Assembly (NCBI GenBank): GCA_937874455.1 | Contig: CALNBE010000075.1 | Location: 1 to 23,058, forward strand | Direction of reading: 5' to 3' | Origin: an uncultured Opitutia bacterium | GTDB taxonomy: Bacteria; Verrucomicrobiota; Verrucomicrobiia; Opitutales; UBA953 | DNA: 23,058 nucleotides | Part shown: in pieces, positions 15,329 through 23,058 of the stretch | Layout of the letters: the number at the start of each line of letters is the position of its first letter | Position numbering within the stretch: position 1 is the first letter of the stretch | Notes under the pieces: generated by a model | Database searches by the model: none | What the model was told of the DNA's origin: nothing | What the model saw: only the letters and a program-made list of their open reading frames with translations | Position numbers and translations under genes: made by a program

Positions 15329-18300
15329 TCACTCCACCACCAGGCGCACGCTGCTGGAGTGGCTGTTGAACTCGGGCGCATACATGCACTGCACTTCCGC
15401 GATGCCGCTCTGATAGCTGCCGCGCAACTGCACCCGCACGGGATACTCGAAGACGTAAGTTCCGGGATTCACGCGGTCGAAGAAGAAGTGCGTCGCAGTG
15501 TCGCCGGTAGTCTCGTAGTAGCCGAGGCCGTCTTGCCAGCGATAGCCGCTCAGCACATTAACCGGTTCCGTGCCGCTGCCGCGCTGATCCTTCAGGTGAA
15601 CAAATTCCATTGCGCGATCTACTCGCAACTCGACCCGCACAATCAGCGTGTCGCCCACCGCAATTTTGTTTTGCGGCACCGGCACCAATTCCTCGCCGCG
15701 CACAGTCTGCACCTTCTTCCACAGCGTCTTTTTCAGCGTCAGCGGCGTGCCGGCATAGGCCTTGATCTTGTCCACGCTCTGGAAGTATTGCCAGGTGACA
15801 TTTCCCCAAGCCACGCCCTCGTCCTCCTTGCTGACAGTGATCTCACCCATCTTGGGCCGGACCGATTTCCCATCCCAGCGCTCGGAGTAAAACCCGGTTC
15901 CGGGCTCGACGTTTTTCGGCTCCACCAATTCCCCCGCCAGCGAAACCTTCACCAGCGCGTCCGAGGCCAGCTTGTTTCCTCCGCGCAGTAGCAGCGCGTA
16001 AACCGCGTCCGCCGTCGCCCGGGTCGAGGGCCAGGCCTGGGTCTGCTTTTGCTTCAACAGCCAGGTCTGCATGTCGTCCACCGCCGCGGCGTCCTGCGCC
16101 ACTTCGTCAAACAGCTCGATCATCAGCGCCTGCGTCTCCACCGGGGCCTGCCACCAGAACCAGCCACGCTGCGTGTCCTGCCAGAACATGCCCAGCTCGC
16201 CGTCGTATTTCGCATGTTCTTTCAGCGAGCGCACAATTGCCATCGGCGTCGCCGTGTCGCCGAAGCGATGCAGCGCCAGCGCGAGGTGTCCCTGCCCTTG
16301 CCGGCCCAGGTCCAGCCAATGCTGGCGGCCCTGTTCGCGGAAGTAATCATAGGCTTCCTGATGCTCCTGCGACAGTGGCAGGTCGCGGAGGAAAAAGGCC
16401 CGCGCGTAAAGATGGAAGGCGATCAGCTCGTCCAGATTGTTTTCCTTGCGGTAGTCCCGCTTTTCCTCCGCGGCCCGCTCCTTGATCTTCTGCAAATGGG
16501 CGCTCAGCCAGGCGTCGAGCTTCGGCACCGCCCGCTTGGCCACCGACTGGTCCACCTGCACCCCAAGGTGCTGCAACCGGCCAAAACCCGCCACGATCAC
16601 CCGGGTGATGTAGCCGCTCGACGGTCCTTCCGGGAACCAGCTCCAGCTGCCGTCCGACAACTGCCGTTCCGCGAGTTTGGCCAACAGATTATCCAACTCC
16701 GCGTTGACGCGGTTCTGGTCGAAGAGAATGCCCACATTCCTCCGCCGCGCCGACTCGCCTTCTGCCTCGCGCACCCAAGGCGTCTCGGCGATCAGCACCG
16801 ATTTCAAATCCTCATTCTTCAACAGCGGCGAATCCAGCGCGGTGGTGTTTTTCCACACGTTCATCATTCGCTCGATCTTCGGGTCGCTGGTGGCGATGTG
16901 CCGCGCCAGAGCGTTTGCGTAGATTTTGCTGAAGATCTGCTCGCTGCAATCGTGCTGGTATTCCATCAGGTACGGCAGCGCCATCACCGCATACCAAGCG
17001 GGATTCGACACCATTTGCACCGTCAACGACTCGTGCCGCAGCGTGGAATCCGCGCCGCTGGCCAGCAATTCCGCAAAGGAAAATTTCTTCGTCACCGCGC
17101 CGCGAATCGGCAGCGGCAATGACTCCGTGACCAGTTGACGGCGGCTCAGCACGGGGAGGAAACCCTCCTCGCCGTCCGACTCCATTCCCGCCGCGCCAAC
17201 GGCCTTGTAAACGAGGTAGCCTTGCCCGTCGGGAATTTCCACGCGCCACGCGAGCGAGGTCGAACTGCGCGCCGCGAGGAGGAAATCCCGCTCCGGCGTG
17301 CCGTTGCCCAGCGCCACATCCGCCGGGTTGAGCGTGATCGCGTCGGCGAAATTCAGGCGCACCTTGCCGCGCAGATTTTGCTCCGACTGGTTCGTCACTT
17401 TCACCGTAAACTCCACCACGTCGCCTTCGCGGAGGAAACGGGGCGGATTGGGCTGCACCATCAGATCCTTGGCGGTGACCGCCGTGGCGTCGGTGAACAC
17501 GCCGGATCGCATTTTCTTGTCGTGTGCGAAGGCGAGGAATTTCCACCGCGTCAACGCTTCCGGCGCGCTGAACTCAATCCGCACCGAGCCGTCCTTGTCG
17601 GCAATCAGGCTGGGAAAGAAAAATGCCGTTTCCTGCAAATTCCTCCGCGCGGTCACCGCGTCCAAATTCAGCGCGGCACTCTCCTGCGCGGGAGCCGCAT
17701 TTTCCTCCGCGGGGGAGCCGGGAGCCGCTTCCATCCGGCCCGCCATCATCGCAGGAGACGCCACAGGGGACTCGCTCAGCATGTCCATCGCCTCCGCCGA
17801 AGGTCCCTTCTTCATGGCAACACCTACGCCCACCCCTCTCCCGCTGCCACCGCCGATGCCGCCACTGGTTCCGAAGCTCCTCCGCATCACATAATTTCTT
17901 CCGCCAAAAATTTCCCACTGCCGGTAGCCGCGCTCGCTGGTGCTAGGCCAGCCAGTCCGGTCGGTCAACCGGTTCCAGCGGGGCCAAGCCGACTGCGGGG
18001 TGTTGGCGAAACCAAAGTTCATCAACCGGGCCGCGTAGCCCTGACGGTAAAACGCGCCCTGCAAATCCGCCCACGTGAAGTTCCCGGCAAACTGGTCCAA
18101 CGACACGTCGTAGAGCGCCGCCACCAGTTGCGCCTCCGCCGCCGCGCCGTCTGGCTGCAACACCTTCAGGCTCCAGGTTTCCCTTCCGCCGGGCACCAGC
18201 TTGGAATTGAAACGCTCCCAGCCGATTTGCAGTTCCTTGTTTTTCCACGGCACCTCGATGTTCCGGGTTTCGCGATGCAGCCGATTTTCCCGCACTTGAA

Positions 18301-21300
18301 AAATTTCCAGTGCCACGCCGCCGCGCATTTCCTCCGCGATCGGCAGAACAATCGTCTGCTGGGTTTTCCCCGCCTCCGTCCAGAAACTTTGCAGTTCCTT
18401 GTCGCGATGGACAATCCGCACAAAGGCCCGTCCACTGTCATAGCCCGTGCCCCAGAGTCCGGTGAAAGTTTCCCCCGGCTGCAGCGACCATTTTTCCGCC
18501 GTCACGGCAAAGGCTTCCTTGACCGGATATTTCGCCGCCGCCGGATCGTAAACGCGGATTTCCGTGCGCGCGCTCACCGGTTTTCCAAAGCGATCCTGGG
18601 TGGTCAGCACCGCGCGGTAAATGCCCGCGGGCAGACGCAGCGACAACTCCGCCTCGCCCTGTGCATTGCTGGCAAAACGCTCCGCCGCCACGCCCGCGCC
18701 TTCCTTCCAAGTGCGCGGATCGGCGGGATCGGATCCGCCCATGCCTCGGTAATAATGATACTCTCGTAACTCCGGCCTTTGCACCCGTTCCGGCTGCTGA
18801 AGCGCGTAAACCATCACCATGCCGCTCGCGCTTTGCGGCACGTTGTCGAGCGAGGCGGTGTGCAGTTTCAACTGCAACGGCTGCGCCGTCACAGCCCATT
18901 CCTCCGCGCTGACACTGGCCTGCAAAGCGGTGTAGCCGACAACGACGGTTTGCGCCGCGTCACGGGTTTCCCCGGTGGTGTCAGTGATCTCTGCGGAAAC
19001 TCGATAGACAAATTGCGGTTCGTTCTGCGGATCAACTGCGGCATCGGGCAGCGCGGTGAAACGCACGAAAAATTTCCCCTGCGCGTCGGTCTTTCCTTCG
19101 CCGTGCGCGATGGCCTGCGCGCCTTCCTGCGGGCCCCACCAGCACCAGCGCGGCCAGCGCACTTCGCGCCGCACGTTCCATTTTACCGTCGCGCCGTCCA
19201 GCGCGGCCCCGGTGTAGGCGGTGGCGGTGCCGGACAAGGCCACGGCTTCGTTCAACTTCGCGGCGACCTCCGGCTTCTCCAGTTTCACCTCAAACTTTGG
19301 CCGCTTGTATTCCTCAACCCGCACATAGCCGCGGCCGTTTTCCGGGCCGACGGTGTGGATCGCATACACGCCGTTGAGTCGCCCGGCGGGAATGGTGAAA
19401 CTGCCGTTCACCGCACCAAAGCCGTCGGTGAACAGCTCCAGCCGTTCCACTTCCTTGCCGTTCGGATCGTCGATGGCCACCGTCACTTTTTTGCCCGCCA
19501 GCAAAGCGTAGTGATTGGTGTCGCGGTTGGCCGCATAGAAAATTCCTTTGAACTGGATCGCCTGGCCCGGCCGGTAAATGCCGCGATCGGAAAGGAAATG
19601 CACATACTGGCGCGTCCGCTCCGCCGCACTGCCGCTGTAATAGGACAGATAACTTCCCTCCCGCGACACCGCTTCGCCGTCCACTTCCGCCAGCAGCAGG
19701 GTGCTGTTGACATTGGGCGATGACAGGGAAAAGGCCCCGTTCGCATCCGTCACCACCGGCTCCAACGCCACGCGCTCCCGGGCGCTGTCCAGATACCAGC
19801 CGCTCACCTTGACACCCGCGACCGGTTCGCCGCTTTCCGCCCGCAAAACAAAACCCTCCATCTTTCCCCCGGGACCGTTGGAACCCGCCCGTTGCGCATC
19901 CCGGCCATAGACCAGTGCCAGATCGCTGACCCAAACCGGCGTGCTGACCAGCGTGTTGTTTTCCTCGCCGAAATTTCCCTCCGCGCTGCCGAACACGAGG
20001 TAAAATCCCTGCGGCAAATCCGCCGGGGCCGCAAAGGAAAATTCCGCCGCCGTGTAGTTCACCTTGGGCAGATCCACCGTCCAAGCCTTGGCCGGAGCCC
20101 GCTGCAAGAGCGCCTTGATCTCCGCCTTGTTCAACGATTCCGGCCGGTTGCTCTGCCGTTGCAAAAACTCCCGCCAGTCCACCGCCACCGCGCGCAGATG
20201 GATTTTCTCCAGATTCTTGTAGCGCACGGTCACATTCGGCCAGGGCGCGGTCCAGACAAACTCCGTTTGCAGTTGGGAAAATTCCTTTGCCTCCAATGCC
20301 TTCACCACGCCGCGACAGCGCTCCGCGCCGATGCTGTTCGGATGCAGCGCGATTCCCTGCATCGCGGCCTGGTAGGCGGCCAGTGCCATTTCCTTTGAGC
20401 CGATGATGCGCAAGCCCGCGCCCGCGCTTTCCTCCGCCAGCGGCTGGGGGTCGCCCGACCGATCGCTCTGTCCAAGCAGCAGCAATGCCAGATCCGCCGA
20501 GGCATAGCTGGCGGTCTCGACATTTTTCCAACGCTCAATGAAAGCCCGCAGCGCGTTCTCGGTGCGGGTGCGCGCCGCAGCGGTTTCGCCCAGCACGTTT
20601 TTTGCCCACAAGATGCGCTGCCGATCCGCGTCGCTCAACGCCAGTTGGTTGCCGTCCTGCTGGTGAAAGCGAAGCAAATCCTGAAACAGCCGGATCGCCT
20701 TGATGCGCCCGGATTCCGTATCTTTGGTATCCGGTTTCCAGGCGAGAAATTCCTCCAATGCGCCCAGCAGTGGCGAATCCGCCCGCGGCGCAAAGGCATT
20801 TTCCGGCGCAGCCACTTCGCGCTCGCCGAGACTGTATAGATCGATCGCCTGAAACACCAAAAAGTCGTAGAGCGTCGGGCGGTAAACATCCGGCAACATG
20901 CCCTCCCGCCACTGCAGCGTCTTGTCAAAAACCGTCACCGGCACCACCTGCAACTGCGGCTGATACCGCATCGCTTCCGCGATCAAGCCGTCGATTTCCG
21001 CCAGCACGCGCGTCGCGTCCCAAGTCAAAAAATCCGCCTCGTCCACGCCGCTGCTGCGCGAGCGTTGCAGCAGCCGCCAGCGGTTTTCGTTGTAATAATT
21101 CTGCCAAAGCCGCGCCTGATACACGGTGAGCAGCGGACGCATTTCCTCCGGCAGACCCGCCAGTTGTCCGCGCAGCAGTTGAATCTGCTCCACCGTGCTG
21201 ACATCGCTCATGCCCAGCTTGGTCACCATTGCCTTCACGGCCTCGTTGTGATTTTTCTCCGCCAGTGCCGCGGTCAAAATCGGCTCCACTCGCTCCAGCG

Positions 21301-21436
21301 CGGTTTTCGGCAAACCCTCGTTTTGCGCCTTCTCAACCTCCTTCCACCGCGCCGCGTAATCAAACGCCGACGCCAGCAAAGGAAAAAACAGCAGCGCAAA
21401 AAACGCGCCCCAACGGGAAATACGGAAAGTCTTCAT
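15329..21436 (-). CDS. exported alpha-2-macroglobulin-family protein with intact thioester motif
   Basis: Bacterial alpha-2-macroglobulins trap attacking proteases: cleavage of a bait region exposes a Cys-Gln thioester that binds the enzyme covalently. The 2035-residue product has a signal peptide (MKTFRISRW..., cleavage after LLASA), a helical N-terminal region (to about 390), MG domains with the 'DRGIYRPGQAIQFKG' MG2 signature (about 610-700), a Gly/Met/Ala-rich stretch (about 1187-1260) in the bait position, the A2M domain ('ETAFFFPSL...PEALTRWKFLAFAHD', about 1265-1350), the thioester motif CSEQ (Cys 1497, Gln 1500), an alpha-helical toroid (about 1490-1800) and a C-terminal receptor-like MG domain. 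The frame is open to 21595 but Met at 21436 opens the signal peptide. The classic partner pbpC is not adjacent. No lipobox is seen, so it is likely soluble in the periplasm. Confidence 0.93.
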   Translation of the reverse strand: MKTFRISRWGAFFALLFFPLLASAFDYAARWKEVEKAQNEGLPKTALERVEPILTAALAEKNHNEAVKAMVTKLGMSDVSTVEQIQLLRGQLAGLPEEMRPLLTVYQARLWQNYYNENRWRLLQRSRSSGVDEADFLTWDATRVLAEIDGLIAEAMRYQPQLQVVPVTVFDKTLQWREGMLPDVYRPTLYDFLVFQAIDLYSLGEREVAAPENAFAPRADSPLLGALEEFLAWKPDTKDTESGRIKAIRLFQDLLRFHQQDGNQLALSDADRQRILWAKNVLGETAAARTRTENALRAFIERWKNVETASYASADLALLLLGQSDRSGDPQPLAEESAGAGLRIIGSKEMALAAYQAAMQGIALHPNSIGAERCRGVVKALEAKEFSQLQTEFVWTAPWPNVTVRYKNLEKIHLRAVAVDWREFLQRQSNRPESLNKAEIKALLQRAPAKAWTVDLPKVNYTAAEFSFAAPADLPQGFYLVFGSAEGNFGEENNTLVSTPVWVSDLALVYGRDAQRAGSNGPGGKMEGFVLRAESGEPVAGVKVSGWYLDSARERVALEPVVTDANGAFSLSSPNVNSTLLLAEVDGEAVSREGSYLSYYSGSAAERTRQYVHFLSDRGIYRPGQAIQFKGIFYAANRDTNHYALLAGKKVTVAIDDPNGKEVERLELFTDGFGAVNGSFTIPAGRLNGVYAIHTVGPENGRGYVRVEEYKRPKFEVKLEKPEVAAKLNEAVALSGTATAYTGAALDGATVKWNVRREVRWPRWCWWGPQEGAQAIAHGEGKTDAQGKFFVRFTALPDAAVDPQNEPQFVYRVSAEITDTTGETRDAAQTVVVGYTALQASVSAEEWAVTAQPLQLKLHTASLDNVPQSASGMVMVYALQQPERVQRPELREYHYYRGMGGSDPADPRTWKEGAGVAAERFASNAQGEAELSLRLPAGIYRAVLTTQDRFGKPVSARTEIRVYDPAAAKYPVKEAFAVTAEKWSLQPGETFTGLWGTGYDSGRAFVRIVHRDKELQSFWTEAGKTQQTIVLPIAEEMRGGVALEIFQVRENRLHRETRNIEVPWKNKELQIGWERFNSKLVPGGRETWSLKVLQPDGAAAEAQLVAALYDVSLDQFAGNFTWADLQGAFYRQGYAARLMNFGFANTPQSAWPRWNRLTDRTGWPSTSERGYRQWEIFGGRNYVMRRSFGTSGGIGGGSGRGVGVGVAMKKGPSAEAMDMLSESPVASPAMMAGRMEAAPGSPAEENAAPAQESAALNLDAVTARRNLQETAFFFPSLIADKDGSVRIEFSAPEALTRWKFLAFAHDKKMRSGVFTDATAVTAKDLMVQPNPPRFLREGDVVEFTVKVTNQSEQNLRGKVRLNFADAITLNPADVALGNGTPERDFLLAARSSTSLAWRVEIPDGQGYLVYKAVGAAGMESDGEEGFLPVLSRRQLVTESLPLPIRGAVTKKFSFAELLASGADSTLRHESLTVQMVSNPAWYAVMALPYLMEYQHDCSEQIFSKIYANALARHIATSDPKIERMMNVWKNTTALDSPLLKNEDLKSVLIAETPWVREAEGESARRRNVGILFDQNRVNAELDNLLAKLAERQLSDGSWSWFPEGPSSGYITRVIVAGFGRLQHLGVQVDQSVAKRAVPKLDAWLSAHLQKIKERAAEEKRDYRKENNLDELIAFHLYARAFFLRDLPLSQEHQEAYDYFREQGRQHWLDLGRQGQGHLALALHRFGDTATPMAIVRSLKEHAKYDGELGMFWQDTQRGWFWWQAPVETQALMIELFDEVAQDAAAVDDMQTWLLKQKQTQAWPSTRATADAVYALLLRGGNKLASDALVKVSLAGELVEPKNVEPGTGFYSERWDGKSVRPKMGEITVSKEDEGVAWGNVTWQYFQSVDKIKAYAGTPLTLKKTLWKKVQTVRGEELVPVPQNKIAVGDTLIVRVELRVDRAMEFVHLKDQRGSGTEPVNVLSGYRWQDGLGYYETTGDTATHFFFDRVNPGTYVFEYPVRVQLRGSYQSGIAEVQCMYAPEFNSHSSSVRLVVE

Positions 21437-21553
21437 GGGATAAAACGGGTTGGAGTGAGGAATCGCGAACATCTCTACGAAAATAAGACCCCGAAGGAAC
21501 CGTTTTCTTAGAAAGAAAATTTTTGCCCACATCGCACTACCCGGCACCCCGCG

Positions 21554-21581
21554 CTTGTTCGTTTTGGGAACAAGATTGTTC
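21554..21581. promoter_or_regulatory. overlapping inverted repeats in the divergent promoter region
   Basis: Within the 226-base gap between the macroglobulin gene and the beta-helix gene, three copies of one half-site alternate: CTTGTTC, seven bases, GAACAAG, then TTGTTC two bases after GAACAA. This forms two nested palindromes sharing the central arm; the outer direct TTGTTC copies are 21 bases apart (two helical turns). It may be an operator for one or both genes. A second short palindrome (TTTTCTT-AGA-AAGAAAA) lies at 21503-21519, nearer the macroglobulin. No firm -35/-10 pair was found. Confidence 0.45.
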
Positions 21582-21662
21582 ATTTTACCAAACACCCTCC
21601 GTTGTCATCACCCATTCCTGCACAAGGCTAGGAGACTCGTTAACTTTTAACCCGATTCTCCC

Positions 21663-23058
21663 ATGAAAAAGACCTTCTCCCTGCCGGCCTTGCTCTTACT
21701 GGCAAGCCTTCCCCTGACCGCCACCGCCACCGATCTTTACTGGGAGGCCGGTGCCGACGGACTTTTCTCCGACACCGCCGCATGGACTCCTGGCAACACT
21801 GTGCCCGGCACTAGCGACACCGCGATCAATGCCTCGGAATACACGGTGACCATCAACGCCGACTGGGGAATGCAAAACATCAAGTCCGCCAATATTACGG
21901 CCGACGAGGCCACCGCCGCCCGCTTCCTGCAAACCAGCGGTGCGGTCACCGTGAGCAACTGGTTTCACCTCGGCGAAGACAGCGGCTCCATCGGCATCTA
22001 CGAGATCACCGGCGGCACGCTGGACGCCAACGCCTCCGTCACCGACAGCGCCGTGCGCATCGGGGGAAACGGCTTGGGCATTTTGAAAATCAGCGGTGAA
22101 GGAACCATCGTCAACATCGCCCCGGATTCCGACGGATGGGGCAACGCGTTCCGCATCGGTAACGGCGGCGGAATGTATTCCGGCGGCGAGGGCTGGGTAA
22201 TTCAGGAAGGCGGTACCGTCAATGCTGGCCGCGTTCTGATCGGACAGGATTCCGGCGGCCAGGGTTCCTATTCCCTCTCCGGCGGCACGCTTAACAGCAG
22301 CGGCGATGCGTATGTGGGCGGTTACAATGGCACCGGCACCTTCACGATCACCGGCGGCACTTTCTCCGGAAAAAAGCTCCACGTAAGCCATGAGGGCGGC
22401 ACTGGCACCTTCAGCATGAGCAACGGCGAAGTTTCCCTTTCCAGCTGGTTTATCGTCGGCCACAAAACCGGCACCAGCGGCGGAACGGGTACAGCCACCA
22501 TCTCCGGCGGCATCTTCAACGCCAACTATCAATCCGCCGTCGGCAATGAACTCGGCACCGGCACACTCAACATCACCGGCGGCACGTTGAACGCTGCCAG
22601 CTATCTCTGCATCGGTCGCCAGGGCGGCACTGGCACAATCAACATCACCGGTGGCGCAATCAATCAAAACGGCGGAGCCTTTGTCCTGGGCGGAGATACA
22701 ATAACAGGGAACAGCAGCGGCACCGCCCATCACTCCGCTGGCACTCTGAACAGCATGGTGGACATCAAAATCGGTGCCGACAACAGCACCAACAAAGGTA
22801 TCTACAACCTGTCCGGCTCCGGGGAAATCCACATGACCAACGGCTGGCTGTCCCTCGGCAACAAGGGATCCGAGGGGGTGCTCAACATGACTGGCGGCTC
22901 CTTTTCCTATGACGCGAGTCTGGCCGCAGGGACGTCCAGAATCTCCATCGGCGATGGAAAAAAGAAGGATGGAGCCACCTACACCGAAGGTACGATCAAT
23001 CAATCCGGCGGCACTTTCACCGCCACTGGTGTGGACACCAACATCGGCGGCAACGGGG
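21663..23058 (+). CDS. exported repeat-rich beta-helix protein, autotransporter/PEP-CTERM-like (partial, runs off the window)
   Basis: The frame is open from ATG 21663 to the window edge, 465 residues without a stop. It begins with a signal peptide (MKKTFSLPALLLLASLP, cleavage near TATA-TDL), then 'LYWEAGADGLFSDTAAWTPG', the kind of opening seen in verrucomicrobial autotransporter-repeat/PEP-CTERM proteins. From about residue 111 it consists of roughly twelve repeats of 20-26 residues around 'IGxxxGGTGTxxITGGTxN', consistent with a right-handed beta-helix. Gly, Thr, Ser and Asn dominate and Cys is almost absent, as in secreted surface proteins. The C-terminus, where a PEP-CTERM anchor or a beta-barrel would be, lies outside the window, so the sorting route is unknown. 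Surface adhesin or matrix roles are guesses. Confidence 0.85.
   Translation, partial: MKKTFSLPALLLLASLPLTATATDLYWEAGADGLFSDTAAWTPGNTVPGTSDTAINASEYTVTINADWGMQNIKSANITADEATAARFLQTSGAVTVSNWFHLGEDSGSIGIYEITGGTLDANASVTDSAVRIGGNGLGILKISGEGTIVNIAPDSDGWGNAFRIGNGGGMYSGGEGWVIQEGGTVNAGRVLIGQDSGGQGSYSLSGGTLNSSGDAYVGGYNGTGTFTITGGTFSGKKLHVSHEGGTGTFSMSNGEVSLSSWFIVGHKTGTSGGTGTATISGGIFNANYQSAVGNELGTGTLNITGGTLNAASYLCIGRQGGTGTINITGGAINQNGGAFVLGGDTITGNSSGTAHHSAGTLNSMVDIKIGADNSTNKGIYNLSGSGEIHMTNGWLSLGNKGSEGVLNMTGGSFSYDASLAAGTSRISIGDGKKKDGATYTEGTINQSGGTFTATGVDTNIGGNG
21993..23058 (+). repeat. in-frame degenerate repeats encoding beta-helix coils
   Basis: DNA inside the preceding gene repeats every 60-78 bases with recurring stretches such as ATCACCGGCGGCAC and GGCGGCACTGGCAC. 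Each unit codes one coil of the predicted beta-helix (for example GTFTITGGTFS, GTLNITGGTLN, GTINITGGAIN). Units differ at the DNA level, so the array is old or under protein-level selection. It continues past the edge. Confidence 0.7.

Noticed and set aside
13259..18769. Long plus-strand open frames opposite lpxB, ruvX and the macroglobulin (for example 13259-14104, 14678-15991, 17135-18769)
   Set aside because: They are Pro/Arg/His-rich with no domain pattern, as expected opposite GC-rich genes, and conflict with well-supported minus-strand genes.
21554..21574. LexA box in the divergent promoter region
   Set aside because: The arms TTGTTC and GAACAA recall the verrucomicrobial LexA motif as I remember it (TGTTC-N4-GAACA), but the spacing here is seven bases, and neither neighbour is a DNA-repair gene.
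21602..21630. Promoter TTGTCA-N17 before the beta-helix gene
   Set aside because: The -35-like hexamer is good, but the sequence at the -10 distance (AGGCTA) is too weak to call.
21696..23003. Long minus-strand open frame (435 codons) opposite the beta-helix gene
   Set aside because: It is the mirror of a Gly/Thr-rich repeat gene with few antisense stop codons; the plus frame has a signal peptide and meaningful repeats.

Overview
The window is GC-rich, gene-dense bacterial chromosome from a Gram-negative (diderm) organism. A lipid A synthesis gene (lpxB), an ExbB/ExbD/TonB-type energy module, a lipoprotein and several exported proteins all point to an outer membrane. A LacZ-type glycoside hydrolase with discoidin-like tail, a very long alpha-2-macroglobulin, a lone pseudopilin, a repeat-rich autotransporter-like beta-helix protein, and the near absence of Shine-Dalgarno sequences fit the Verrucomicrobiota (perhaps an Opitutaceae-like lineage) best. 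That assignment is inference from gene style; no rRNA is present.

Layout. 1-1361 (+): a lipoprotein, methionine sulfoxide reductase MsrA, and a 45-residue one-helix membrane protein one base behind msrA. 1408-5370 (+): a 1320-residue exported beta-galactosidase-like enzyme, closed by a strong intrinsic terminator. 5485-12120 (-): six genes in one direction, transcribed in the order P-loop nucleotide kinase, aromatic amino acid permease, ExbB/TolQ, ExbD/TolR, TonB/TolA-like protein, threonine dehydratase. 12229-13305 (+): an all-alpha dUTPase-like pyrophosphatase, divergent from the kinase, then a pseudopilin with its own terminator. 13365-15109 (-): lpxB and ruvX, with a small terminator-like hairpin between them. 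15110-15328: degraded intergenic repeat-like sequence. 15329-21436 (-): the alpha-2-macroglobulin. 21437-21662: divergent promoter region with overlapping inverted repeats. 21663 to the edge (+): the beginning of a repeat-built exported protein.

Functionally most of this is cell-envelope biology. The Exb/TonB-type proteins would couple the proton gradient to the outer membrane, LpxB builds lipid A, the macroglobulin probably traps proteases in the periplasm, and the GH2 enzyme and beta-helix protein are exported. IlvA and the permease handle amino acids; the kinase and dUTPase-like protein handle nucleotides. No stretch longer than about 230 bases lacks a gene. I saw no tRNA, rRNA, CRISPR array, transposase or phage gene.

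I found no clearly new multi-gene system. The most unusual signals are the enrichment of TTTCCTCC/GGAGGAAA (10-mer TTTCCTCCGC) on both strands and in several reading frames, the low-complexity bait-like stretch in the macroglobulin, the kinase with an unassigned C-terminal domain, and the overlapping inverted repeats in the divergent promoter region near 21.56 kb.
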